Origin: Aristolochia californica | Taxonomy: Eukaryota > Streptophyta > Magnoliopsida > Piperales > Aristolochiaceae | Direction of reading: 5' to 3' | Length of the DNA stretch: 64,000 nucleotides | NCBI GenBank assembly: GCA_029961685.1 | Contig: JARWKL010000001.1 | Coordinates: 25,990,295 to 26,054,294 of the forward strand | In this document: in pieces, positions 23,974 to 35,934 of the stretch | How positions within the stretch are numbered: position 1 is the first letter of the stretch | Layout of the letters: each line of letters begins with the position of its first letter | Program-made: the position numbers and the translations under genes | The notes under the pieces: model-generated | What the model saw: only the letters and a program-made list of their open reading frames with translations | Databases searched by the model: none | What the model was told of the DNA's origin: nothing

Positions 23974-26449
23974 CGATCCAAAATTTTTAAAGAGAATTAC
24001 AAACGCTCATTATATTCTCTAGTGAACGTGTAGTGGGATATTTACCCGAGTCAAACAAGCCATTATTTTGCCCATTTACAAAAAATTGACCTAACAATCA
24101 TAGATGATTGTAAAGTGATTTATTGTGTGTAACGGGATATATTACCCTGAAAAATGGCTGATGGATTGGGAGTCAACACTCATATAAAAATCCCCCGCCT
24201 CCCCCTTTTCCCTACTATTGCAAAACCTGATATATAAAAAATAAAAAGAGCTTACAATTCCTATAAATTACAGACACTCTATGGAATTATCCCTCTCTAC
24301 ATTTGTGCATTGTGCATTTCCATTTTAAATGTACTCTTATTTCTTAAATCAAAACTTTGAGTTTTTCGCTCTCCCTTCATCCCGTAAACCAAAAAGACAA
24401 ATAGATCACAACCAAATGAAAATTTTAATGTTTATGTATGGAAAACTTTAAAACAATAACAAATGTAAGTAATGAAAAAGACACACCACCAATGAACACA
24501 AAATTTTTGTTGTCCAAGTTTGGTAAATTCCACTACTTCAACCCTAATAGCTTGAAATTTTATAAGAAAGATATTTCTTCCACACATGCTTTAAAAATGG
24601 ATATGCATGCTTGTAACATGTTAAAGATGCAACTCACCTATGGATCCAAACCTTTTAAAGAGAATAACAACAATCATTAAATTCTCAAGTGAACGTACGC
24701 TGGGATATTTACCCGAGTCAAATAAGCCATTATTTTTCTCTTTTGAAAAATACTGAACTAACAATCATAGATGATTGTAAAGTGATTTTTCATGCGTAAC
24801 GGGCTATAGTACCCTAATAAATGGCTTACGGATTGGGATTCAACACTCAGTTAAAAATCCCCCGCCTCCCCCTTTTCCCGACGATTGAAAAACCTGATAT
24901 ATAAAAACTAAAAAGAGCATACAATCCCTAAAAACACAGACACTCTTTGGAATTATCTCTCTCTAAATTTGTGCATTGCACATTTCCACTTTAGATGAAT
25001 AATTTTTTCTTAAATCAAAACTTTGAGTTTTTGCTCACCCTTCATCCCATAAACCAAATAGGAGAGTAGATCACATCAAAATGAAAATTTTAGAGTTTAT
25101 GTATGGAAAAAATTTAAAACAAAAACAAATGTAAGTAAGAAAAATTTATTCACACACCACTAATGAACACAAAAGTTTTGTTGTTCAAGTTTTGAAAATT
25201 CCACTAATTGAACCCTAACAGCTTGGAATTTTACAAGACAGAGATTTCTTCCACCTATGCTTTAAAAATGGATAAGCATGCTTGAAACATGTTAAAAATG
25301 GAAATCACATATGGATCCAACCCTTTTAAAGAGAATAACAGACGCTCATTAAATTCTCAAGTGAACATGTGGTCAAACAAACCATTATTTTGCCCATTTA
25401 CAAAAATTAAACCTAACAATCATAGATGATTGTAAAGTGATTTATCGTACGTAACAGGCTATATTACCCTATGAAATGTCTTATGGAGTGGGAGTCAACA
25501 CTCAGTTAAAGATCCCACGCCTCCCCCTTTTCCCGATGATTGCAAAACCTGATATATAAATACTAAAAAGAGCTTACAATCTCTAAAAATTACAGACACT
25601 CTTTGGAATTATCTCTCTCAACATTTGTGCATTGTCCATTTCCATTTCAGATGTACACTTTTTTCTTAATTAAAACATTGAGTTTTCGCTCTCCCTTCAT
25701 CACGTAAACCAAAAAGGCAAAAAGATCACAACAAAATGAAAATTCTAGAGTTTATGTGTGGAAAAATTTTAATACAATAACAAATTTAAGTGAAGAAAAT
25801 TTATTCACACACCACCAATGAACAAAAATGTTTTGTTGTCCAAGTTTTGGAAATTCCACTTGTTCATCCCTTACTGCTTGGAATTTCATAAGAAAGAGAT
25901 TTCTTCCACACATGCTTTAAAAATGGATATGCATACTTGAAACATGTTAAAGATCCAAATCACCTATGGATCCAAACCATTTAAAGAGAATAAAAAACTC
26001 TCATTAAATTCTCAAGTGAACGTGCGGTAGGATATTTACCAGAGTCAAACAAGCCATTATTCTGCCCATTTACAAAAAGTTAACCTAACAATCATAGATG
26101 ATTGTAAAGTGATTTATCGTGCGTAACAGGCTATATTACCCTAAGAAATGGCTTATGGATTGGGAGCCAACACTCAATTAAAAATCCCCAGCCTCCTTTT
26201 CCCGACGATTGCAAAACCTGATATATAAAAAATAAAAAGAGCTTACTATCCCTTAAAATTATAGACACTCTTTGGAATTATCTCTCTCTACATTTGTTCA
26301 TTGTGCATTTCCATTTTAGATGTACTCTTTTTTCTTAAATCTAAACTTTGAGTTTTCGCTCTCCCTTTATCCCGTAAACATAAATGGCAAATAGATCACA
26401 ACAAAATGAAAATTTTAGAGTTTATGTATGGAAAAAATTTAAAACAATA

Positions 26450-28260
26450 AAAAATGTAAGCAAAGAAAATTTATTCACACACCACAAATCAACACAAAAG
26501 TTTTGTTGTCCAAGTTTGGGAAATTCCACTAGTTCAAGCCTAACAGTTTGGAATTTTATAAGAAAGAGATTTCTTCCACACATGCTTTAAAAATGGAAAT
26601 GCATGCTTGAAACATGTAAAAGATGCAAATCACATATGGATCCATACCTTTTGAAAAGCAACACAAACACTCATTAAATTCTCAAGTGAACATGCGGTGG
26701 GATATTTTCCCGAGTCAAACAAGCCATTATTTTACCCATTTACAAAAAGTTGACCTAAAATTATAGATGATTCTAAAGTGATTCTAAAGTGATTTATCAT
26801 GTGTAACGGGCTATATTACCCTAATAAATGGCTTAAGGATTGGGAGTCAACACTCAGTTAAAAATCTTCCCCCCCCACTTCTTTTCCCGACGATTGTAAA
26901 ACCATATAAATAAAAACTAAAGAGCGCTTACAATCCCTAAAAATTATAGATACTCTTTCGAATTGTCTCTGCCTACATTTGTGCATTGTGCATTTCCATT
27001 TTAGATTTACTCTTTTTTCTTAAATCAAAACTTTGGGTTTTCACTCTCCCTTCATCCCGTAAACCTAAAAGGCAAATAGATCATAACAAAATGAAAATTT
27101 TAGAGTTTATGTATGGAAAAAATTTTAAACAATAACAAATTTAAGTAAAGAAAATTTATTTTCACACCACAAACGAACACAAATGTTTTGTGATCCAAGT
27201 TTGGGAAATTCCACTAGTTCATCCCTTGCTGCTTGGAATTTTATAAGAAAGAGATTTCTTCCACACATGCTTTAAAAATGGATATGCATGCTTGTAACAT
27301 GTTAAAGATGCAAATCACCTATGGATCCAAACCTTTTAGAAAGAATAACAAACGCTCATTAAATTCACATGTGAACGTGCGGTGGGATATTTACCCTAGT
27401 CAAACAAGCCATTATTTTTCCCTTTTAAAAAAAATTGACCTATGAATCATAGATGATTGTAAAGTGATTTTTCTGGTGCAACAGGCTATATTACCATAAG
27501 ACATCACTTATGGATGGTGAGACAACACTCAGTTAAAAATCCGCCCCCCTTCCCCCTTTTCCCGACGATTGTAAAACCTGATATATAAAAACTAAAAAGA
27601 GGTTACAATCCCTAAAAATTATAGACACTCATTGGAATTATCTCTCTCTAAATTTGTGCATTGTGCATTTCTATTTTAGATGTACTCTTTTTTCTTAAAT
27701 AAAAACTGTGAGTTTTCGCTCTCCCTTCATCCTGTAAACCAAAAAGGTAAATAGATCACAACAAAATGTAAATTTTAGAGTTTATGTATGCCAAATAGAT
27801 AAAACAATAAAAAATGTAAGCAAAGAAAATTTATTCACACACCACAAATGAACACAAAAGTTTTGTTGTCCAAGTTTGGGGAATTCCACTAGTTCAACCC
27901 TAACAGCTTGGAATTTTATAAGAAAGAGATTTCTTCCACACATGCTTTAAAAATGGAAATGCATGCTAGAAACATGTTAAAGATTCTAATCACATATGGA
28001 TCCATACCTTTTGAAAAGCATCACAAACTCTCATTAAATTCTCAAGTGAACGTGCGGTGGGATATTTTCCCGAGTCAAATAAGCCACTATTTTGCCCATT
28101 TACAAAAAGTTGACCTAACAATCATAGATGATTGTAAAGAGATTTATCATGCATAACGGGATATATTACCCTAAGAAATGACTTATGGATTGGGAGTCAA
28201 CACTCAGGTTAAAATTGCCCCGCCTCCCCCTATTCCCAACGATTGCAAAACCATATAAAT
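26450..28260 (+). repeat. Matching monomers two units apart
   Basis: Monomers near 26.45-26.92 kb and 27.81-28.26 kb share private variants: GTAAGCAAAG, AATGGAAATGCATGC, CCATACCTTTTGAAAAGCA, GATATTTTCCCGAG and CCATATAAATAAAAAC. The offset is about 1,350-1,360 bp, two monomers. The unit between them has the ordinary forms. This suggests a local two-monomer exchange or duplication, later blurred by mutation. Confidence 0.7.
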
Positions 28261-30685
28261 AAAAACTAAAAAGAGCTTTCAATCCCTAAAAATTACAGAC
28301 ACTCTTTGGAATTATCTCTCACTACATTTGTGCATTGTGTATTTCCATTTTAGATGTAATCTTTTTTCTTAAATCAAAACTTTGAGTTTTCGCTCTCCCT
28401 TCATCCCGTAAACCAAAAGGGGAAATAGATCACAACAAAATAAAACTTTTAGAGTTTATGTATGGAAAAAACTTCAAAAAATAAAAAATATAAGTAAAGA
28501 AAATTTATTCACACACAACAAATGAACACAAAAGTTATGTTGTCCAAGTTTAGGAAATTCCACAACTTCAACACTAACAACTTGGAATTTTATAAGAAAG
28601 AGATTTCTTCCACACATGCTTTAAAAATGGATATGCTTGCTTGAAACATGTTAAATATGAAAATCATGTATGGATCCAAACCTATTAAAGAGAATAAAAA
28701 AATTAAATTCTCAAGTGAACTTGCAGTGGAATATTTACCCGACTCAAAAAAGCCATTATTTTTCCCATTTACAAAAAGCTGACCTAACAATCATAGATTA
28801 TTGTAAAGTGATTTATCTTGCGTAATGGGCTATATTACCCTAAGAAATGGCTTATGGATTCGGTTTCAACACTCAGTTAGAAATCACCCGCCTCCCCCTT
28901 TTTCTAACGATTGCAAAACATATTGTATAAAAACTAAAAAGAGCTTACAATCCTTAAAAATTTCAAACACTCTTTGGAGTTATCTCTCTCTACATTTGTA
29001 CATTGTACATTTTCATTTTAGATGTACACTTTTTTCTTAAGTCAAAACTTTGAGTTTTCGCTCTCCCTTCGTCCCGTAAACAAAAAAGGCAAATAGATCA
29101 CAACAAAATGAAAATTTTAGAATTTATGTAAGGAAAAAAATTTAAAACTATAACAAATGTAAGTAAAGAAAATTTATTCACACACCACCAATGAGCACAA
29201 AAGTTTTGTTGTCCAAGTTTGGGAAATTCCACTAGTTCAACCCTAACAGCTTGGAATTTTATAAGAAAGAGATTTCTTCCACACATGCTTTAAAAATGGA
29301 TATGAATGCTTGAAACATATTAAAGACGCAAATCACCTTTGGATCCAAACCTTTTAAAGAGAATAAAAAATGCTCATTAAATTCTCAAGTGAACGTGCAG
29401 TGGGATATTTACCCGAGTCAAACAAGCCAATATTTTGCGCATTTACAAAAAGTTGACCTAAACATCGTAGATGATTGTAATGTGATTTATCATGCGTAAC
29501 GAGCTACATTACCATAAGAAATGACTTATGGATTGGGAGTCAACACTCAGGTTAAAATGCCCTGCCTGCCCCTTTTCTCGACGATCACAAAACAAGATAT
29601 ATAAAAAGTAAAAAGAGCTTACAGTCCCTAAAAATTACACACACTCTTTGGAATTATCTCTCTCTACATTTGTGCATTGTGCATTTCCATTTTAAAAGTA
29701 ATCTTTTTTTTTTTAAATCAAAACTTTGAGTTTTCGCTCTCCCTTCATCCCGAAACGAAAAACGCAAATAGATCACAACAAAATTAAAATTTTAGAGTTT
29801 ATTTATGGAAAAAACTTAAAAAAATAACAAATTTAGGTAAAGAAAATTTACTCACGCACCACAAATGAACTCAAAAGTTTTGTGGTCCAAGTTTTGGAAA
29901 TTCCACTAGTTCAACCCTAACAGCTTGGAATTTTATAAGAAAGAGATTTCTTCCACACAAGCTATAAAAATGGATATGCATGCTTGAAACATGTTAAAGA
30001 TTCTAATCACTTATGGATCCAAACCTTTAAAAGAGAATAACAAACGCTCATTAAATTCTCAAGTGAACGTGCAGTGGGATATTTACCTGAGTCAAATAAT
30101 CCATTATTTTGCCCATTTACAAAAAGCTGACCTAACATTCCTAGATGATTGTAAAGAGATTTATCATGATTGACGGGCTATATTACCCTAAGAAATGGCT
30201 TATTGATTGGGAGTCAACACTAAGTTAAAAATCCCCTACCTCCACCTTTTCCCGAAAATTGCAAAACCTTATATATAAAAACTAATAAGAGCTTACAGTC
30301 TCAAAAATTACAGACACTCTTTGGAATTATCTCTCTCTACATTTCTGCATTATGCATTCCATTGTAGATGTACTCTTTTTTCATAAATCAAAACTTTGAG
30401 TTTTTGCTCTCCTTTCATCCAGTAAACCAAAAAGGCAAATAGATCACAAAAAAATGAAAATTTTAGAGTTTATGTATGGAAAAAATTTAAAACAATAACA
30501 AATGTAAGTAAAGAAAATTTATTCACACACCACAAATGAACACCAAAGTTTTGTTGTCCAAGTTTGGATAATTCCACTAGTTCAACCCTAACAGCTTGGA
30601 GTTTTATAAGAAAGAGATTTCTTTTACACATGCTTTAAAAATGGATATGCATGCTTGAAACATGTTAAAGATGTAAATCACCTAT

Positions 30686-31048
30686 GGATCCCAACCTTTT
30701 AAAGAGAATAAAAAACGCTCATTAAATTCTCAAGTGAACGTGCGGTGGGATATTTACCCGAGTCAAACAAGCCAATATTTTGCCCATTGACAAAAAGGTA
30801 ATAAGTTCACAACAAAATGAAAATTTTAGAGTTTATGTATGGAAAAAATTTAAAACAATAACAAATGTAACTAAAGAAAATTTATTCATAAACCACAAAT
30901 GAACACAAATGTTTTGTGGTCCAAGTTTTGGAAATTCCACTAGTTCAACCCTAACTGCTTGAAATTTTATAAGAAAGAGATTTCTTCCACACGTACTTTA
31001 AAAATGGATATACAAGATTGAAACATAATAAAGATGCAAATCACACAT
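30686..31048 (+). repeat. Truncated monomer, ~308 bp deletion
   Basis: This unit is 363 bp. At about 30791-30797 the CAAAAAG that normally leads into CTGACCTAAC is joined to the GGTAATAAGTTCACAACAAAATG that normally follows CCAAAAAGG. The 7 bp CAAAAAG is common to both parents. The 18 bp dyad, the C-rich box and the TATA-like box are all lost. Confidence 0.88.
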
Positions 31049-31489
31049 GGATCCAAACCTTTTAAAGAGAATAACAAGCGCTCATTAAATTATCCTGTGA
31101 ACGTACGGTTGGATATTTACCCGAGTCAAACAAGTTACAAAAAGCTAACCTAACAATCATAGATGATTGTAAAGTGATTTATCATGCGTAATGGGCTATA
31201 TTACCCAAATAAATGGCTTATGGATTGGGAGTGAACACTCAGTTAAAAATCCGCTGCCTCCCCCTTTTCTCGACGATTGCAAAAACTGATATATAAAAAC
31301 TGAAAAGAGCTTACGATCCCTTAAAATTACAGACACACTTTGGAATTATCTCTCTCTACATTTTGGCATTGTGCATTTCCATTGTAGATGTACCCTCTTT
31401 TCTTCAATCAAAACTTTGGGTTTACGCTCTCCCTTCATCCCGTAAACCAAAAAGGCAAATAGATGACAACAAAATGAAAATTTTAGATT

Positions 31490-32835
31490 TTATGTATAAA
31501 AAAAATTTGAAAGACAATAACAAATGTAAGTAAAGAAATTTTATTCACACACACAAATAAACACCAAAGTTTTGTTGTCCAAGTTTGGGAAATTCCACTA
31601 GTTCAACCCTAACATCTTTTAATTTTATAATAAAGAGATTTCTTCCACACATGCTTTAAAAATGGATATGCATGAATGAAACATTTTAAAGATGGAAATC
31701 ACCTTTGGATCAAAACCTTTTAAAGATAATAAAAAACACTCATTAAATTCTCAACTGAACGTGCGGTGGGATATTTACCTGAGTCAAACAAGCCATTATT
31801 TTGCCCATTTAGAAAAAGCTGACCTAACAATCATAGATGATTGTAAAGTGATTTATCATGCGTAACGGGCTATATTACCGTAAGAAATGGCTTATGGATT
31901 CGGAGTCAACACTCAGTTAAAAATCCCCAGCCTGCCTCTTTTCCCGACGATTGCAAAACCTGATATATAAAAACTAAAAAGAGCTTACAGTCCCTAAAAA
32001 TTATAGATACTCTTTGGAGTTATCTCTCTCTATATTTGTGCATTGTACATTTCCATTGTAGATGTTCTCTTTTTTCTTCAATCAAAACTTTGGGTTTTCG
32101 CTCTCCCTTCATCCCGTAAACCAAAAAGGTAAATAGATCACAACATAATGAAAATTTGAGAGTTTATGTATATAAAAATTTTGAAAGACAATAACAAATG
32201 TAAGTAAAGAAAGTTTATTCACACACCACAAATGAACACAAAAGTTTTATTGTCCAAGTTTTGGAAATTCCACTAGTTCAACCCTAACATCTTTTAATTT
32301 TATAATAAAAAGATTTCTTCCACACATGCTTTAAAAATGGATATGCATGAATGAAAAATTTTAAAGATGGAAATCACCTTTGGATCCAAACCTTTTAAAG
32401 AGAATAACAAACACTCATTAAATTCTCAAGTGAACGTGTCGTGGGATATTTACCTGAGTCAAACAAGGCATTATTTTGCCCATTTAGAAAAAGCTGACCT
32501 AACAATCATAGATGATTTTAAAGTGATTTATCATACGTAACGGGCTATATTACCCTAAGAAATGGCTTATGGATTCGGAGTCAACACTCAGTTAAAAATC
32601 CCCAGCCTGCCTGTTTTCTCGACGATTGCAAAACCTGATATATAAAAACTAAAAAGAGCTTACAGTCCCTAAAAATTACAGATACTCTTTGGAGTTATCT
32701 CTCTCTACATTTGTGCATTGTACATTTACATTGTAGATGTTCTCTTTTTTCTTCAATCAAAACTTTGAGTTTTCGCTCTCCCTTCATCCCGTAAACCAAA
32801 AGGGCAAATAGATCACAATAAAATAAAAATTTTAG
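31490..32835 (+). repeat. Adjacent near-identical monomer pair
   Basis: Two neighbouring units share AACATCTTTTAATTTTATAATAAA-type sequence (31611 and 32286), GCATGAATGAAA, GATGGAAATCACCTTTGG, CCCAGCCTGCCT and GTAGATGTTCTC. None of these is usual in the array. The step is 675 bp. This is a recent single-monomer tandem duplication or local conversion. Confidence 0.8.
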
Positions 32836-35318
32836 AGTTTATGTATATAAAAAATTTAAAAAACAAAATAAAAATGTAATTAAAGAAAATTTATTCGCAC
32901 ACCACAAATGAACACAAAAGTTTTGTTGTCCAAGTTTTGGAAATTCCACTAGTTCAACCCAAACAACTTGGAATTTTATAAGAAAAAGATTTCTTCCACG
33001 TGTGATTTAAAAATGGATAGACATGCTTGAAACATGTTAAAGATGCAAATCACATATGGATCCAAACCTTTTAAAGAGAATAACAAACGCTCAATAAATT
33101 CTCAAATGAACGTGCAGTTGGATATTTACCCGAGTCAAAAAATCAACAAAAAGCTGACCTAACAATCATAGATGATTGTAAAGTGATTTATCATGCGTAA
33201 TGAGCTACATTACCCATTGAAGTGTCTTATGGATTGGGAGTCAACACTCAGTTAAAAATCCGCAGCCTCTCCCTTTCTCGACGATTGCAAAACTAGAAAT
33301 ATAAAAACTAAAAAGAGCTCATAGTCCCAAAAAATTACAGACACTCTTTGGAATTATCTCTCTCTACATTTGGGCAATGTGCATTTCAATTGTAGATGTA
33401 CTTTTTTTTCTTAAATCAAAACTTTGAGTTTTCGCTCTCCCTTCATCCCGTAAACCAAAAAGGCAAATAGATCACAACAAAATGAAAATTTTAGAGTTTA
33501 TGTATATAAAAAATTCAAAAAACAATAACACATGTAAGTAAATAAAATTTATTCACTCACCACAACAGAACACAAAAGTTTTATTGTCCAAGTTTGGGAA
33601 ATTCCACTAGTTGTTGACCCTAACAGCTTGGAATTTTATAAGAAAGAGATTTCTTCCACACATGCTTTAAAAATGGATATGTATTCTTCAAACATTTTAA
33701 AGATGCAAATCACCTTTGGATCCAAATCTTTTAAAGAGAATAACAAACGCTCATTAAATTCTCAAGTGAACGTGTGGTGGGATCTTTACCCGAGTCAAAC
33801 AACCCATTATTTTACTCATTTACGAAAAGCTGACCTAACAATCATAGATGATTGTAAAGTGATTTGTCATGCGTATCAGGCTATATTACCCTAAGAAATA
33901 GCTTATGGATTGGGAGTCAACACTCAGTTAAAAACCCCTGGCTCCCCCTTTTCCCGACGATTGTAAAACTTGATATATAAAAACTAAAATGAGCTTACAG
34001 TCCCTAAAAATTATAGACACTCTTTGGAATTATCTCTCTCTACATTTGTACATTGTGAATTTCCATTTTATATGTACTCTTTTTTCTTAAATCAAAACTT
34101 TGAGTTTTCGCTCTCCCTTCATCTCGTAAACCAAATAGGCAAAAAGATAACAACAAAATGAAAATTTTAGAGTTTATGTATCTAAAAAATTTTTAAAAAA
34201 AATACAATTGTAAGAAATGAAAATTTATTCACACACCACAAATCAACACAAAAGTTTTGTTGTCCAAGTTTGGGAAATAACACTAGTTGTTGACCCTAAT
34301 TGCTTGGAATTTTATAAGAAAGAGATTTCTCCCACACATGAGTTAAAAATGGATATGCATGCTTGGAACATCTTAAAGAAGCAGATCACCTAAGGATCCA
34401 AACCTTTTAAAGAGAATAAAAAACGCTCATTAAATTCTCAAGTGAACGTGCGGTGGGATATTTACCCGAGTCAAAAAAGCCATTATTTTGCCCTTTTACA
34501 AAAAGCTGACCTAACGATCATAGATGATTTTATAGTGATTTATAATGCATAACTGGCAATATTACCGTAAGAAATGACTTATGGATTGGGAGTCAACACT
34601 CAGTTAAAAATCCCCCGCCTTCCCCTTTTCCCGACGATTGCAAAACCTGATATATAAAAACTAAAAAGAGCTTACAATCCCTAAAAATTACAGACACTCT
34701 TCGGAATTATCAGTCTCTTCATTTGTGCATTGTGCATTTCCATTTTAGATGTACTCTTTCTTCTTAAATCAAAACTTTGAGTTTTCACACTCCCTTCATC
34801 CATTAAACCAAAAAGACAAATAGATCACAACAAAATGAAATTTTAGAGTTTATGTATAGAAAAATTTTAAAACAATAACAAATGTAAGTAAAGAAAATTT
34901 ATTCACATGCCACAAATGAACACAAAAGTTTTGTTTTCCAGGTTTGGGAAATTCCCTAACAGCTTGGAATTTTATAAGAAAGAGATTTCTTCCACACATA
35001 CTTTAAAAATGGATATGCATTCTTGAAACATGTTAAAGATGCAACTCACCTATGGATCCAAACCTTTTAAAGCGAATAACAAATGCTCATTAAATTCTCA
35101 AGTGAACATACAGTGGGATACTTACCCGAGTCAAACAAGCCATTATTTTTCCCATTTACAAAAAACTGACCTAATGTTTAGAGATGATTGTAAAGTGATT
35201 TATCATCCATAACGGGCTATATTTCCCTAAGAAATGATGCATGGATTGGGAGTCAACACTCTGTTAAAAATCCTCCACCTCCCCTTTTTCCATACGATTT
35301 CAAAACCTGATATATAAT

Positions 35319-35352
35319 GTTGTGGACTCAATAGCACACTGAGTCACACAAC
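35319..35352. repeat. Terminal hairpin of the insertion
   Basis: GTTGTGGACTCA (35319-35330) pairs with TGAGTCACACAAC (35340-35352) with one bulged base, around a 9-base loop. It lies one base inside the left end. Many LTRs have short terminal inverted repeats, but an internal hairpin this long at one end is less usual. Confidence 0.8.
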
Positions 35353-35376
35353 GAAGAAGACAAGAACAACTCACTC

Positions 35377-35460
35377 AATAGGATTTAATTCTTATATTTC
35401 TTTGAGTAGGATTTATTTCTTATATTGTTTTAAGTAGGAGTTATTTCTAATTACTTTATA
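35377..35460 (+). repeat. Three degenerate ~28 bp tandem repeats
   Basis: AGTAGGATTTATTTCTTATATT-like units repeat three times (starting near 35377, 35406 and 35434), the third more diverged. Such short repeats are common in the U3 part of LTRs and may be enhancer-like. That role is inference. Confidence 0.65.
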
Positions 35461-35487
35461 TGTAAGGGCATTATGGGGAATTATTGT

Positions 35488-35503
35488 AACCCTAACCCTA
35501 AAA
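35488..35503 (+). promoter_or_regulatory. Telobox-like AACCCTAACCCTAAAA
   Basis: Two consecutive CCCTAA(A) units like the plant telomere repeat sit about 16 bases before a TATTTAAG box. Plants use AAACCCTAA teloboxes in promoters, so this may be part of the promoter of the insertion. It is too short to be a telomere remnant by itself. Confidence 0.45.
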
Positions 35504-35518
35504 CTCCTTGACATGTCC

Positions 35519-35526
35519 TATTTAAG
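35519..35526 (+). promoter_or_regulatory. TATTTAAG, possible promoter of the insertion
   Basis: A TATA-variant box followed by less AT-rich sequence with ATG codons at 35535 and 35539. If the block is a solo LTR, this marks the U3/R boundary region about 200 bp from its left end. Confidence 0.4.
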
Positions 35527-35538
35527 GGAAAGGTATGA

Positions 35539-35934
35539 ATGAACCTAATCCAAACAGGTTGGGATCACCTCTTGATCTCGAGTTTAGGGTTTACTCCAAA
35601 AATCCAACCTATCCTTCACCCTCCATTGCCATCCATCTTCACCCAAATTCATCCCTCGTCATCCATACTAAGAAAAGGAGCTTCCTGCCCCTTTTCCGAG
35701 CCCAAAGAGAGGATCTTCTCTCATCACCAGCGTCAACAAGAAGTTGGGTTCAATCCCCTCTTGACGAGCAAAAGAGGAGTAATTCTGGTTCTTTCACGTG
35801 AAGGGTTAGAGCAACTCTTCTTGATGGGAATTCATCACGAAAATAGAGCAAGGACAGCCATCAACGTGAGCCAAGGCTGCCCCATCAAGCTAGGTCTTCA
35901 AGTCCTAGAACGAGCTACACCAAATCAGGGTTGA
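35539..35934 (+). other. Open frame inside the insertion, unrecognised
   Basis: 131 codons from an ATG just after the TATTTAAG box to a TGA. The product has no domain, signal peptide or membrane segment that I recognise, and another frame starting at 35535 is open over much of the same DNA. Long open frames arise by chance in less AT-rich DNA. I list it because it is the only sizeable frame outside the polyprotein and the satellite; it is probably LTR sequence rather than a gene. Confidence 0.15.

Larger units (their letters stand above)
4797..35317 (+). repeat. Tandem satellite, ~670 bp monomer, left block (~45 copies)
   Basis: The same ~670 bp sequence recurs head to tail in one orientation. 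In the first part of the array the conserved GGATCC-phase anchor falls at 5472, 6132, 6804, 7475, 8148 and 8819, giving spacings of 660 to 673 bp. Monomers differ by scattered substitutions and small indels, by eye on the order of 10 percent or more. Landmarks in order from GGATCC are an AACGCTCATTAAATTCTC segment, a GTGGGATATTTACCCGAGTC segment, an 18 bp dyad, a C-rich box, TATATAAAAA, a TCTCTCTCTAC run, a T6 run, and an ATAAGAAAGAGATTTCTTCC segment. No host gene, tRNA or rRNA is seen. Open frames in this region are satellite frames. The left block mostly carries GGCTTATGG, ACAATCATAG and GCTTACAAT variants. Confidence 0.97.

Noticed and set aside
26384..26590. 68-codon frame starting MANRSQQNENFRVYVW
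   Set aside because: It is another frame of the satellite, open here by chance; the same DNA is broken in this frame in most other monomers.
35488..35503. Interstitial telomere or array at a chromosome end
   Set aside because: Only two CCCTAA units, located inside the insertion and absent from the satellite.
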